A DNA stretch of 9,068 nucleotides from Oscillospiraceae bacterium (GTDB lineage: Bacteria; Bacillota; Clostridia; Clostridiales; Clostridiaceae): contig WQUF01000428.1 of the NCBI GenBank assembly GCA_009785875.1, positions 1 to 9,068 on the forward strand, read 5' to 3'. Shown here one piece after another: positions 1-5,805 of the stretch. Below the pieces are notes generated by a model. That model was given only the letters and a program-made list of their open reading frames with translations. It was not told the DNA's origin and did no database searches. The position numbers were made by a program, and so were the translations under genes. Within the stretch, counting starts at the first letter, position 1; each line of letters starts with the position of its first letter.

Positions 1-80
1 TGGATCTCTTCACTAAAATCCCAAAGATTGTATTCAGCACTAATTAATTCATCATTGTCATCGTAGAACATTTCCCTCAT
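1..80 (-). CDS. Truncated minus-strand gene, N-terminus only, function unknown
   Basis: Only the first 26 codons are inside the window; the gene runs off the left edge. Read on the minus strand it opens with ATG at 80-78, preceded by AAGGGG (93-88) at a 7-nt spacing, which is a convincing ribosome-binding site. The visible peptide begins MREMFYDDNDELISAEYNLW and is acidic with no membrane segment. A second in-frame ATG lies three codons on, but the spacing favours the first. It diverges from the SLATT-like operon across a 191-bp AT-rich region, so the two may share regulation. I do not recognise the family from so short a piece and assign no function. Confidence 0.6.
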   Translation of the reverse strand, partial: MREMFYDDNDELISAEYNLWDFSEEI

Positions 81-157
81 GTTGCTACCCCTTAAAATAT
101 TATCATACAATTATTATATGTTTTAGAGTTAAAAAAAGAACTATTTATTTGTATTGC

Positions 158-171
158 ATATTATATAATAT
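158..171. repeat. 14-bp perfect palindrome in the divergent intergenic region
   Basis: ATATTATATAATAT reads the same on both strands and lies about midway between the two divergent start codons. It contains TATAAT on both strands, so it could be a bidirectional -10 region or an operator. In DNA this AT-rich a palindrome of only A and T can arise by chance, so the call is weak. Confidence 0.25.
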
Positions 172-211
172 TCTGTTCTATTTTTAACAACAATTGATGT
201 AATATTTTGCG

Positions 212-240
212 TTAAATACTATTAATATTTGTGTATTTAA
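212..240. promoter_or_regulatory. Inverted repeat overlapping the promoter of the SLATT-like operon
   Basis: TTAAATAC (212-219) and GTATTTAA (233-240) form a perfect 8-bp dyad with a 13-nt spacer. The right arm ends two bases before the extended -10 element and the dyad covers the -35 region. This is the usual place for a repressor operator. No known operator consensus is recognised. Confidence 0.35.
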
Positions 241-241
241 A

Positions 242-250
242 TGATATAAT
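242..250 (+). promoter_or_regulatory. Extended -10 promoter of the SLATT-like operon
   Basis: TGATATAAT is a perfect extended -10 (TGnTATAAT). The -35 position 17 bp upstream (222-227, TTAATA) is poor, which is tolerated when the TG extension is present. Transcription would start near 257, leaving a very short leader of about 15 nt before the ATG at 272. AAGGAGG (259-265) lies 6 nt ahead of that start. Confidence 0.6.
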
Positions 251-271
251 ATTAAGATAAGGAGGCTAATT

Positions 272-832
272 ATGGAAGAAAGGATCAATAATTTATTGGA
301 ATATAAGAGCATCATTGTCGATAAATATAAAAACTGCGTATACCTCTCAAAATTGCATGAAAAAAGTTATGAATTTTACAGTTTTAGATTTAAATTATTT
401 AGAATTTTTGAGGTTTTTTCTCTATTTTTTCTCAGTATTTCACTTATAATCTATTTATTTACACAAAGAGAATTTATACTTTTATTTTCTATTATTTTAT
501 CAACATTAATAATTGTAATGGTATTATATAATAAGGACTACATTTTTTATCAGCGATACACCATGCATAAACAAGCTATCGATAAATTTAACTCTTTAGC
601 TGATCAATATAAAAATTTAAAGTTAGACATTGAAAGTCAAAATGCAGATTATACGTATTTACGAGAGACATTAAACTATTTAAATAATGAGTATTATGAT
701 TGCAATATAGAAATGCCAAGACCGATGAATTACAACGAGGAAATGCATAAATTTCAGGAGAATATAAGTGTTGATATAGGGTTAAATCATTTTGATGATG
801 ATGGCATAATTCCAAAGGAACTAAAAAGATGA
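272..832 (+). CDS. Two-helix membrane protein resembling SLATT-domain effectors
   Basis: This 186-residue protein has a charged N-terminal helical region (about 1-40), two adjacent hydrophobic segments (about 43-63 and 68-86) split by a short turn (FTQRE), and a long charged, probably helical cytoplasmic part (87-165). That layout and size are what is known of the SLATT superfamily (SMODS- and SLOG-associating 2TM effectors), predicted pore-forming effectors of nucleotide-signal defence systems. The start is firm: ATG with AAGGAGG 6 nt upstream. It is the first gene of a terminator-bounded three-gene operon and its stop overlaps the next start (ATGA), which suggests coupled translation. No nucleotide cyclase gene accompanies it here. 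The SLATT assignment rests on layout and general resemblance, not on a diagnostic motif; an unrelated two-helix membrane protein is the alternative. Confidence 0.55.
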   Translation: MEERINNLLEYKSIIVDKYKNCVYLSKLHEKSYEFYSFRFKLFRIFEVFSLFFLSISLIIYLFTQREFILLFSIILSTLIIVMVLYNKDYIFYQRYTMHKQAIDKFNSLADQYKNLKLDIESQNADYTYLRETLNYLNNEYYDCNIEMPRPMNYNEEMHKFQENISVDIGLNHFDDDGIIPKELKR

Positions 833-1362
833 GGGAAGGCAATTTATGGGTAATCGTTTCGTCTGTTAAAGGTAAAGCTTGTGACTTAAATAAAATGCTA
901 AAAGAGAATATCTTTCAAAAGTTTAATGCTAGAGGCTCAAAACTACCACCGCATTTTACCATAAAAGCACCATTTGAAATAGATGATATTAGCGATATAG
1001 AAAATGCAATAGATAAATTTTCTAAAAAAGCTACCAGGGAAAAATATGTAATCGATGGGTTTAATCATTTTTCGAGCAGGGTAGTTTATATGGATGTGAA
1101 AATGTCTAAAGAAGCTAAAGCAGTTCATGATTTACTAATAGATGAGCTTCTTAAAGCAGGACTTGTTTTTGATAAAAAGGACGGGAAAAAAAAAGTATTT
1201 CATGTGACTATTGTTTCGAAAAATGTTCAGACAAATTTCGAGCATATTTGGGAATATATACTTGAATTTAAGTGCTATTTTGAATTATACTTTGATAATG
1301 TAGAAATATATAAATTTCAAAATAACAGATGGATGCTTTATAGATCTTTTAATTTTAAATAG
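829..1362 (+). CDS. 2H phosphoesterase-fold protein (LigT / 2',5'-RNA ligase-like)
   Basis: The 177-residue product has the two signature H-x-T motifs of the 2H phosphoesterase superfamily: HFT at 42-44 (context LPPHFTIKAPF) and HVT at 125-127 (context VFHVTIVS). They are 83 residues apart, as expected for the duplicated fold. Members hydrolyse 2',3'-cyclic phosphates, 2',5'-linked oligonucleotides or cyclic oligonucleotides; the anti-CBASS protein Acb1 belongs to this superfamily. Both catalytic His/Thr pairs are present, so the enzyme looks active. No membrane segment or signal peptide is seen, so it should be cytoplasmic. The ATG overlaps the stop of the SLATT-like gene by 4 nt, with AAAGGA about 9 nt upstream. 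I infer it acts with, or restrains, the membrane protein; its substrate cannot be read from sequence. An RNA-end-processing enzyme is the main alternative. Confidence 0.75.
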   Translation: MREGNLWVIVSSVKGKACDLNKMLKENIFQKFNARGSKLPPHFTIKAPFEIDDISDIENAIDKFSKKATREKYVIDGFNHFSSRVVYMDVKMSKEAKAVHDLLIDELLKAGLVFDKKDGKKKVFHVTIVSKNVQTNFEHIWEYILEFKCYFELYFDNVEIYKFQNNRWMLYRSFNFK

Positions 1363-1373
1363 GGGGTTTTAAT

Positions 1374-1730
1374 ATTTTATACTACATTATTTTTCTAACT
1401 ATTTTAAGGGGAGCTCTTTTTGGATATTATTTAAACGGTTTTGGATCTTTTCAATATTTGCCTTGGTATAATTATATATTGATACCTATCGTAATTCTGG
1501 GTATAATTGCTGCAGTTTTACTCTTTTTGAAAAAATCTATAGGTTGGTATGTTGGAATTTTGATGTTCATCGTTGATATTATCTATAATTTAGCAACGCT
1601 TTATGAAAGCTATAGACTTGGTGCACTTGATCCAATTTTAATAATTTCAAGGGCTGCACTCATTTTATGTGGAGTATATTTTATATACATAATTGTATCT
1701 AATATTAAAAGCAGAAAAAAACCAGCTTAA
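1374..1730 (+). CDS. Small polytopic membrane protein, probable ATT start, function unknown
   Basis: About 118 residues with roughly four hydrophobic segments (about 1-18, 32-54, 57-76 and 88-111) and a basic C-terminus (KSRKKPA). The first conventional start in this frame is TTG at 1458, which has no Shine-Dalgarno site. The frame is open back to the previous gene, and AGGGGG (1361-1366, overlapping that gene's TAG) lies 7 nt before ATT at 1374. Starting there adds 28 residues (opening MLYYIIFLTILRGALFG) that form an extra hydrophobic segment, so I favour the ATT start. It is the last gene before the terminator at 1748 and is presumably co-expressed with the SLATT-like and 2H genes. I recognise no family. 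A third component of the same module, or a passenger, are both possible. Confidence 0.6.
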   Translation: MLYYIIFLTILRGALFGYYLNGFGSFQYLPWYNYILIPIVILGIIAAVLLFLKKSIGWYVGILMFIVDIIYNLATLYESYRLGALDPILIISRAALILCGVYFIYIIVSNIKSRKKPA

Positions 1731-1747
1731 TAATATAAATTTATCTT

Positions 1748-1777
1748 TAGCTTTCAACTTGAAAGCTATTTTTTTTT
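1748..1777 (+). terminator. Intrinsic terminator closing the SLATT/2H operon
   Basis: TAGCTTTCA (1748-1756), a 3-nt ACT loop and TGAAAGCTA (1760-1768) form a perfect 9-bp stem, followed at once by a run of nine T (1769-1777). It sits 18 nt after the stop of the small membrane protein gene and separates this operon from the transfer operon. Confidence 0.9.
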
Positions 1778-1799
1778 ATCAGGTTAACTCAAGAAAATC

Positions 1800-1828
1800 T
1801 TGACTTTATGTTCACTATAGTGTAATCT
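1800..1828 (+). promoter_or_regulatory. Promoter of the conjugative transfer operon
   Basis: TTGACT (1800-1805) and TAATCT (1823-1828) are separated by exactly 17 bp, a good sigma-A-type promoter. Transcription would start near 1835, giving a leader of about 140 nt before the coupling ATPase. It follows the preceding terminator by 22 nt. The -10 lies within TAATCTTA, part of a small set of AATCTT/AAGATT repeats around this promoter. Confidence 0.7.
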
Positions 1829-1843
1829 TAGCCTATGATTATT

Positions 1844-1873
1844 AAATTTGCAATATTTTTAATGCAAAAATTT
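1844..1873. repeat. Imperfect inverted repeat in the leader of the transfer operon
   Basis: AAATTTGCA (1844-1852) faces TGCAAAAATTT (1863-1873); the inner TTTGCA/TGCAAA part is perfect. It lies just inside the predicted transcript start and could form a hairpin in the leader or bind a protein on DNA. No T-tract follows, so it is not a terminator. Confidence 0.3.
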
Positions 1874-1913
1874 ATATGTTTTTTTGAGGTAAGATTGAAC
1901 ATTTAATCCTAAA

Positions 1914-1931
1914 AATGTAATATTTTACATT
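1914..1931. repeat. 7-bp inverted repeat upstream of the coupling ATPase gene
   Basis: AATGTAA (1914-1920), a TATT spacer and TTACATT (1925-1931) form a perfect dyad about 43 nt before the ATPase start. It is an operator-like site or a small leader hairpin. The AT-rich setting lowers its significance. Confidence 0.35.
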
Positions 1932-1973
1932 AAAAAATTAAATATAAAAAAAGTTAAGATTGTGGTGTTTTTA

Positions 1974-3332
1974 ATGGTGAAAAACAAAATTAAAGGGATA
2001 AGGATAATGACATGGTTTACCAATATATTTCTATGGGCATTTTTGGTTGTTTTTTTATCTTTATTCTTGATGTTATTCGTGATTTATGTTCAAGTAACTC
2101 AAAAAAGTATTGAACAGATAACAAGTAACTTTTATGCCCCATTATATGCTATGTTTATTTCATTAGTAATTTCAGGTTTAGCGTTTATTTTACTATATGT
2201 TTTTGCAAGGGAAAGGATGCAGCGAATTAGTAATTTGAGAAAATTATGCAAGCTCATCTATAGCAATGGGTTTTATATTTCAGAGATAAAGAATAAGCAG
2301 AAACAAATAACTTATTTCCCTGAATTTTATTATTATGAAAATGAAGGGGAAATATTTATTACGATTAAACTAGATGGATCAAAATTTCACGATAATTTTC
2401 TTTCACTTGGGACCAAATTTGAGCATATTTATAATAGTGAGCTTGAAAGTAAGTTGCTGGAAAATAGCTATGTTAAGTATCGGCTCTTAAAACACGATAA
2501 TTTAAAGAGACTGAATATAAAAGATCCAATATATATGGAAGAAGGGGAGTATAGAGTTCCCTTGATGAGCAACTTAAATTGGGAAATTCTTAAACATCCA
2601 CACGCTTTCATAATTGGACCAACAGGAAGCGGAAAGACAAATCTTCTGTTTTATTTAATTAAGTATTTGATTAAACTAAAATGCAATCTAAACATTATCG
2701 ATCCTAAAATGTCTAATTTATCAAGGCTAAATTCTGTATTAGGAAGTGAGAATGTGGTCTCTGAGAAGGATGAAATCTTAAATAAGCTTGATCTAGCTGA
2801 TGAAGAAATAAAAAATAGATATTCAAGTATGTATAATTTTGGTGAGTTTAAAGTAAATCAATCCTTTTTAAATTACAATTTAAAGCCATATGTGATCATA
2901 TTTGATGAATTTGCATCCTTTATCGATTCATGTTACGACAACCAAAAAAAAATTGCATATGATAGAGTCACCAATATAATACTAAAAGGTAGACAAGTTG
3001 GAGTTTTCATCATTGTTTTGACTCAAAATACTGAAGAAAAATTCATCAGCACGGATGTCATGAACAATTTTGGACTTATTGTTACATTAGGGAATATGTC
3101 TAGGAATGGATATAGCGTTATTTTTCAAGATATAGAAAAAGATTATAGCAAGAACATTGAAAAAGGACAAGGGTATATATATTTAAACGGAGTTTATGAT
3201 ACAGTATTAGAGTTTTATTCTCCATTGATTCCTGATGATTACGACTTTATAGACGATGTAAAGCGAATCATGTTAGAAAGTGGAAATACAATGCAGATAG
3301 AAAATATAAATCAATTGAGTATGAGTATATAG
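1974..3332 (+). CDS. FtsK/TcpA-type conjugative coupling ATPase
   Basis: About 452 residues. Two N-terminal membrane helices (about 15-41 and 58-80) are followed by a cytosolic P-loop ATPase. Walker A is GPTGSGKT (215-222), Walker B is VIIFDE (307-312), and a later GRQVGVFIIVLTQ (339-351) corresponds to the conserved FtsK/HerA strand ending in TQ. This is the layout of TcpA of pCW3, ConQ of ICEBs1 and Orf21 of Tn916, hexameric membrane motors that pass DNA to the transfer channel. The start is uncertain. GTG at 1962, ATG at 1974 and ATG at 2007 are all in frame; 2007 has the best upstream purine runs (AAAGGG and AAGGA), while 1974 keeps a basic N-terminus before the first helix. It is the first gene of the transfer operon, 14 nt before the next. 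No relaxase follows it as in Tn916. Confidence 0.85.
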   Translation: MVKNKIKGIRIMTWFTNIFLWAFLVVFLSLFLMLFVIYVQVTQKSIEQITSNFYAPLYAMFISLVISGLAFILLYVFARERMQRISNLRKLCKLIYSNGFYISEIKNKQKQITYFPEFYYYENEGEIFITIKLDGSKFHDNFLSLGTKFEHIYNSELESKLLENSYVKYRLLKHDNLKRLNIKDPIYMEEGEYRVPLMSNLNWEILKHPHAFIIGPTGSGKTNLLFYLIKYLIKLKCNLNIIDPKMSNLSRLNSVLGSENVVSEKDEILNKLDLADEEIKNRYSSMYNFGEFKVNQSFLNYNLKPYVIIFDEFASFIDSCYDNQKKIAYDRVTNIILKGRQVGVFIIVLTQNTEEKFISTDVMNNFGLIVTLGNMSRNGYSVIFQDIEKDYSKNIEKGQGYIYLNGVYDTVLEFYSPLIPDDYDFIDDVKRIMLESGNTMQIENINQLSMSI

Positions 3333-3346
3333 GGAGTGTGAATTAG

Positions 3347-3571
3347 TTGGAAGATTTAACAAATAATTTAGTAAATATGATTGCATTCATTCAAACACCA
3401 GCTTTAGTATGCTTAGGGCTAGTCATAATATGCTGTGGTTATTTATTTCTTTTTAGACAAAAAGAAGGAGCTAGACCATGGCTCATTTCAGCTTTAATTG
3501 GCTTTGTATTAGTTAAAGGCGGATTTGAACTTGCAAAGAGCATTAATAGCATAATCACTTTCCAAAGATAG
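3347..3571 (+). CDS. Small two-helix membrane protein, VirB2/TcpD-like
   Basis: Seventy-four residues with two hydrophobic helices (about 15-35 and 44-63) joined by a short basic loop (FRQKEGARPW). This hairpin layout is shared by VirB2/TrbC-type pilins and by small Tcp/Con channel proteins such as TcpD. No long cleavable signal sequence is obvious. The start is TTG, supported by AGGGAG 10-15 nt upstream. Its place between the coupling ATPase and the VirB6-like gene indicates a structural part of the transfer channel. Neither family can be assigned from motifs in so short a protein. A long hairpin with a T-tract begins a few bases after its stop. Confidence 0.6.
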   Translation: MEDLTNNLVNMIAFIQTPALVCLGLVIICCGYLFLFRQKEGARPWLISALIGFVLVKGGFELAKSINSIITFQR

Positions 3572-3576
3572 ATTTC

Positions 3577-3654
3577 ATAACCCATATTAAATTTATATAT
3601 TCGCTATATTTCATCATTTTTCTTTAATATAGATATGGGTTATATAGTTTTTTT
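3577..3654 (+). terminator. Long hairpin with T-tract inside the transfer operon
   Basis: ATAACCCATAT (3577-3587) pairs perfectly with ATATGGGTTAT (3633-3643), 11 bp including three G:C pairs. A second short pairing (TAAA with TTTA) and a smaller inner hairpin lie in the 45-nt loop. After TATAG comes a run of seven T (3648-3654). It resembles an intrinsic terminator or attenuator, although the long loop and 4-nt offset of the T-tract may weaken it. It would separate the first two transfer genes from the rest. Confidence 0.55.
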
Positions 3655-3669
3655 ATTTTAGTTAGAGTT

Positions 3670-3756
3670 GAATGGAGCATTACAGAGGTTGTTCAGATTT
3701 ATCGTGATCAGGATAGTATCGAAAAACTATTCAGAAAAAGGAGGCTTATTTTTTGA
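3670..3756 (+). pseudogene. Remnant of a DDE transposase C-terminal region (IS4/IS1634-like)
   Basis: In the frame ending at TGA 3754-3756 the sequence reads EWSITEVVQIYRDQDSIEKL, then FRKRRLIF and stop. This closely resembles the YREK region of IS4/IS1634-type DDE transposases, where IYRxRDxIEK precedes F and a lysine; the glutamate (E in SIEK) is the third catalytic residue. Here the expected arginine is Q and the expected lysine is R. Only about 28 codons survive; no start and no other transposase motif is present upstream. The codons for KRR contain AAAAAGGAGG, which now serves as the Shine-Dalgarno site of the VirB6-like gene, and the fragment's stop overlaps that gene's TTG start. The assignment is by pattern recognition and needs a database match. 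Confidence 0.6.
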
Positions 3757-4883
3757 ACGATGTGCTAAGCAAGTTAATAAAATATAATAGTATACTTCAT
3801 ATAGATAATTTATTTACCTGGATGATGAGAAATTTAGGATGGGCAATTGTTAAGCTTTTATGCGACTTGTTAAATGCTGTTCAAGGCTTAATCGATGGAG
3901 TTTTAAAGCTCAATACTTTTTTTGAAAATCCAGATCTTCAGAGCTTTATAGATGAATTTAGACCTATACTTTATTTAATACTTGCAATCTCAATCATCTT
4001 TCTGGGATATCAATTGATGCTTAATAGAAAGCAAAAGTTTTTTAATTTATTCAATAATATAGTATTAGCAATTTGTATCATCGTTTTTCTTCCTATTTTC
4101 ATGATTGAATTAAATAAAATAGTTTTGCTTGCTGTAAATTCAACTGGGAGCGTAAGCAATGGCCCTATTGCAAATAAAATCGTGAAGGATAACATAGAAG
4201 ACTTATTATTATATGATTCTGTAAACTTTGATACTACTAAATTAACTGATAAAAACAATATTCCAGTAGATTATATCATGAATATCGATATAACCGAAAA
4301 TATAGATACAAGCTTTAATAAACTAAATAATTCAGATTTATTTAAAAAAAAGCTTACTGTTGATAAAGATGGAAATCAAATTGCAGTAGATTTATCAAAG
4401 GGCTTTTTAGGCGTTGGGGATGAGAATTACTATAGATTTTCTGTGAACTTTTTTACCATAATAATAACTTTAATAGTTTTAAGTGCTACGTATATCCTGT
4501 CTTCTATAAAAATAGCCAGGATCATCTTTGAACTTGCTTTTTATAAATTCTTCGCTGCAATCGCTGCTTTTGCTGATCTATCTGGTGGTCAAAAGGTAAA
4601 GGAAATAGTGAAGACCATAGTAAATTCATTTTTAGTGATATTCATGATAAGCGTCGTATTTAAAATGTATATGATATTTACAACATGGGCTGTGAATAAC
4701 TCCAGCGGACTTATCTATTTGATTTTAATAATCGCAGGATCCTTTGTTGTAATCGATGGACCGAATATCATAGAGAGGATATTAGGAATAGATGCTGGAT
4801 TAAGATCTAGCTATAAGACTGTGATGGGAATTTATATGGGAGGAAAAACTGCTGCTTCAATGTTTGGCATTGGAAGAAAGTGA
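3753..4883 (+). CDS. VirB6-like polytopic channel protein of the transfer system
   Basis: The 376-residue protein has an amphipathic N-terminal part (20-55), two membrane helices (about 71-91 and 101-119), a large polar loop (about 130-230), and three further helices (about 232-252, 288-309 and 319-337). It ends with a conserved-looking segment containing ERILGIDAG (341-349) and a Gly/Ala-rich tail. This is the pattern of VirB6/TrbL-like proteins of Gram-positive elements (TcpH, ConG, Orf15), which form the membrane part of the DNA channel. The start is TTG with AAGGAGG 8 nt upstream. It is followed by the TcpE-like gene after 7 nt. In Tn916 and ICEBs1 the VirB6-like gene follows VirB4; here it precedes it. 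The upstream border is disturbed by a transposase remnant. Confidence 0.75.
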   Translation: MNDVLSKLIKYNSILHIDNLFTWMMRNLGWAIVKLLCDLLNAVQGLIDGVLKLNTFFENPDLQSFIDEFRPILYLILAISIIFLGYQLMLNRKQKFFNLFNNIVLAICIIVFLPIFMIELNKIVLLAVNSTGSVSNGPIANKIVKDNIEDLLLYDSVNFDTTKLTDKNNIPVDYIMNIDITENIDTSFNKLNNSDLFKKKLTVDKDGNQIAVDLSKGFLGVGDENYYRFSVNFFTIIITLIVLSATYILSSIKIARIIFELAFYKFFAAIAAFADLSGGQKVKEIVKTIVNSFLVIFMISVVFKMYMIFTTWAVNNSSGLIYLILIIAGSFVVIDGPNIIERILGIDAGLRSSYKTVMGIYMGGKTAASMFGIGRK

Positions 4884-4890
4884 GGTTATT

Positions 4891-5184
4891 ATGACTTTTT
4901 ATATTCCAAAGACAATTAAAAGCGAGATTAAAATTGCTAAATTCATCTATGTGAAAGATTTAGTTATATGCATCATCTATATGGCTATAGTTTTTACTTT
5001 TGAATCTATGGTATATGAAAGAATCAGACTTCAATATTATGTATTTTATATATTGTTCCTATTGTTTTTAATATTTCCTTCATCCAGCAATGTGGGCAAG
5101 AAGAATTTTTATTCTTTAGGACGAGCTTTGTCTTCTGATAAAAATATATATGCCAGCATTTCAAACAATGAGGGGTCTAAATGA
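4891..5184 (+). CDS. TcpE-like small membrane protein of the transfer system
   Basis: Ninety-seven residues beginning MTFYIPKTIKSEIKIAKF, then two hydrophobic helices (about 20-38 and 46-65) and a polar C-terminus. Short proteins of this form, with a short basic cytosolic head and a helix pair, precede VirB4 in Gram-positive elements (TcpE, ConD, Orf17) and help place VirB4 at the membrane. A longer frame opens at TTG 4864, but ATG 4891 is the better start: GTGAGG, spanning the previous gene's stop, lies just upstream and the extra residues would overlap that gene. Its own stop overlaps the next start by 4 nt (ATGA), so translation is coupled to the first VirB4 ORF. Membership in the TcpE or DUF5592 families is plausible but not shown by motif. 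Confidence 0.65.
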   Translation: MTFYIPKTIKSEIKIAKFIYVKDLVICIIYMAIVFTFESMVYERIRLQYYVFYILFLLFLIFPSSSNVGKKNFYSLGRALSSDKNIYASISNNEGSK

Positions 5185-5720
5185 TAAATGTATTGAGAAG
5201 CAAAAGAGTTAAGAAGAATAGAGTTTCAAGGAGCATATTGGATATATTGCCATTTGTGAAAATGGATGATTATATTCATTTAAAAAATGGATGTTTTCAA
5301 ATTTTTGAAATCGAGAGCAAAGATATTTTTTCCATGTCAGATTCAGAGGTCAATTCTAGTATATTTGATTTTCAAACATTCTTGAGGGCTTATTCATCTG
5401 ATTTTAAATTAGTCGTCATGGATTTTCCTGTGAACACTAAGCATCAGCAAGAATATATTGAATATAAATTAAAAACTTGCAAAAATAAATTCTATGCTGA
5501 ATTTTTAATAGACAGGTTGGATGAATTAAGAAAAGTAGAACTCACTTCCAGAAATACTGAATATTATGTATTTATCTTTGGAAAAGATGAAGGTTCATTA
5601 AAAGAGAATGTCGCTTCTTTTAATAGATTATTCAAGGATGTGGCAAATGTTTATGATGTTGAATACAATAAAAAAGAAAAGATTATTTATAGATTAAACA
5701 ATATGAATTCCAAAGCATAA
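5181..5720 (+). CDS. N-terminal domain of a VirB4-type ATPase as a separate protein
   Basis: This 179-residue soluble protein begins with a basic stretch (KRVKKNR), then ILDILPFVKMDDYIHLKNG and a mixed alpha/beta sequence. That resembles the amino-terminal region of large VirB4/TraE-type ATPases of Gram-positive elements (the part that opens ...LLDI...DGYV.LRDGS...). It has no P-loop. Its ATG overlaps the TcpE-like stop, with GAGGGG a few bases upstream. The next ORF, in the same frame, carries the remaining VirB4 domains. Together the two give about 804 residues, near the usual length of a single VirB4 protein such as ConE. I infer that the two products assemble into one functional unit. Whether this split is ancestral to the family or recent cannot be told here. 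Confidence 0.6.
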   Translation: MINVLRSKRVKKNRVSRSILDILPFVKMDDYIHLKNGCFQIFEIESKDIFSMSDSEVNSSIFDFQTFLRAYSSDFKLVVMDFPVNTKHQQEYIEYKLKTCKNKFYAEFLIDRLDELRKVELTSRNTEYYVFIFGKDEGSLKENVASFNRLFKDVANVYDVEYNKKEKIIYRLNNMNSKA

Positions 5721-5735
5721 TAGGGTTCCTCGATT

Positions 5736-5805
5736 AAAAGCCTACTTATACTAAAGACTTAATACCTTGATAAAGCTATAAGCTTTAGGGTATAAGTATA
5801 CTTTT
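5736..5805 (+). repeat. Large imperfect inverted repeat with competing inner hairpin between the VirB4 ORFs
   Basis: The left arm (5736-5756) begins AAAAG, contains TACTTATACTAAAG, and pairs with the right arm (5783-5805), CTTTAG then TATAAGTA and CTTTT. There are 19 pairs, a 2-nt bulge and one 2-nt mismatch. Inside it, TAAAGCT (5771-5777), ATA and AGCTTTA (5781-5787) form a perfect 7-bp hairpin that uses bases of the right arm, so the two folds exclude each other. A moderately T-rich tail (TTTTATTTATTTAT) follows. It could be an attenuator, an mRNA processing site, an operator dyad or the remains of a small mobile element. Confidence 0.6.
5767..5796 (+). promoter_or_regulatory. Possible internal promoter before the large VirB4 ORF
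   Basis: TTGATA (5767-5772) and TATAAG (5791-5796) are 18 bp apart, each one or two mismatches from consensus. Transcription would start near 5803, about 44 nt before the ATT at 5847. The -10 lies inside the right arm of the inverted repeat, so a protein bound to the dyad would block it. In AT-rich DNA such matches also arise by chance. Confidence 0.35.

Noticed and set aside
113..118. -10 box for the divergent minus-strand gene (TATAAT on the minus strand)
   Set aside because: No acceptable -35 at the proper distance; such hexamers are common in this AT-rich intergenic DNA.
81..271. Retron-type or other noncoding RNA upstream of the SLATT-like gene
   Set aside because: No extended structure, no reverse transcriptase in the window, and the only strong promoter starts transcription about 15 nt before the gene.
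588..842. Minus-strand open frame antisense to the SLATT-like gene
   Set aside because: No ribosome-binding site, odd composition, and wholly overlapped by a better-supported plus-strand gene.
3689..3719. Promoter TTGTTC to TAGTAT before the VirB6-like gene
   Set aside because: Both boxes are poor and the spacing is 19 bp; the stretch is better explained as a decayed transposase coding sequence.
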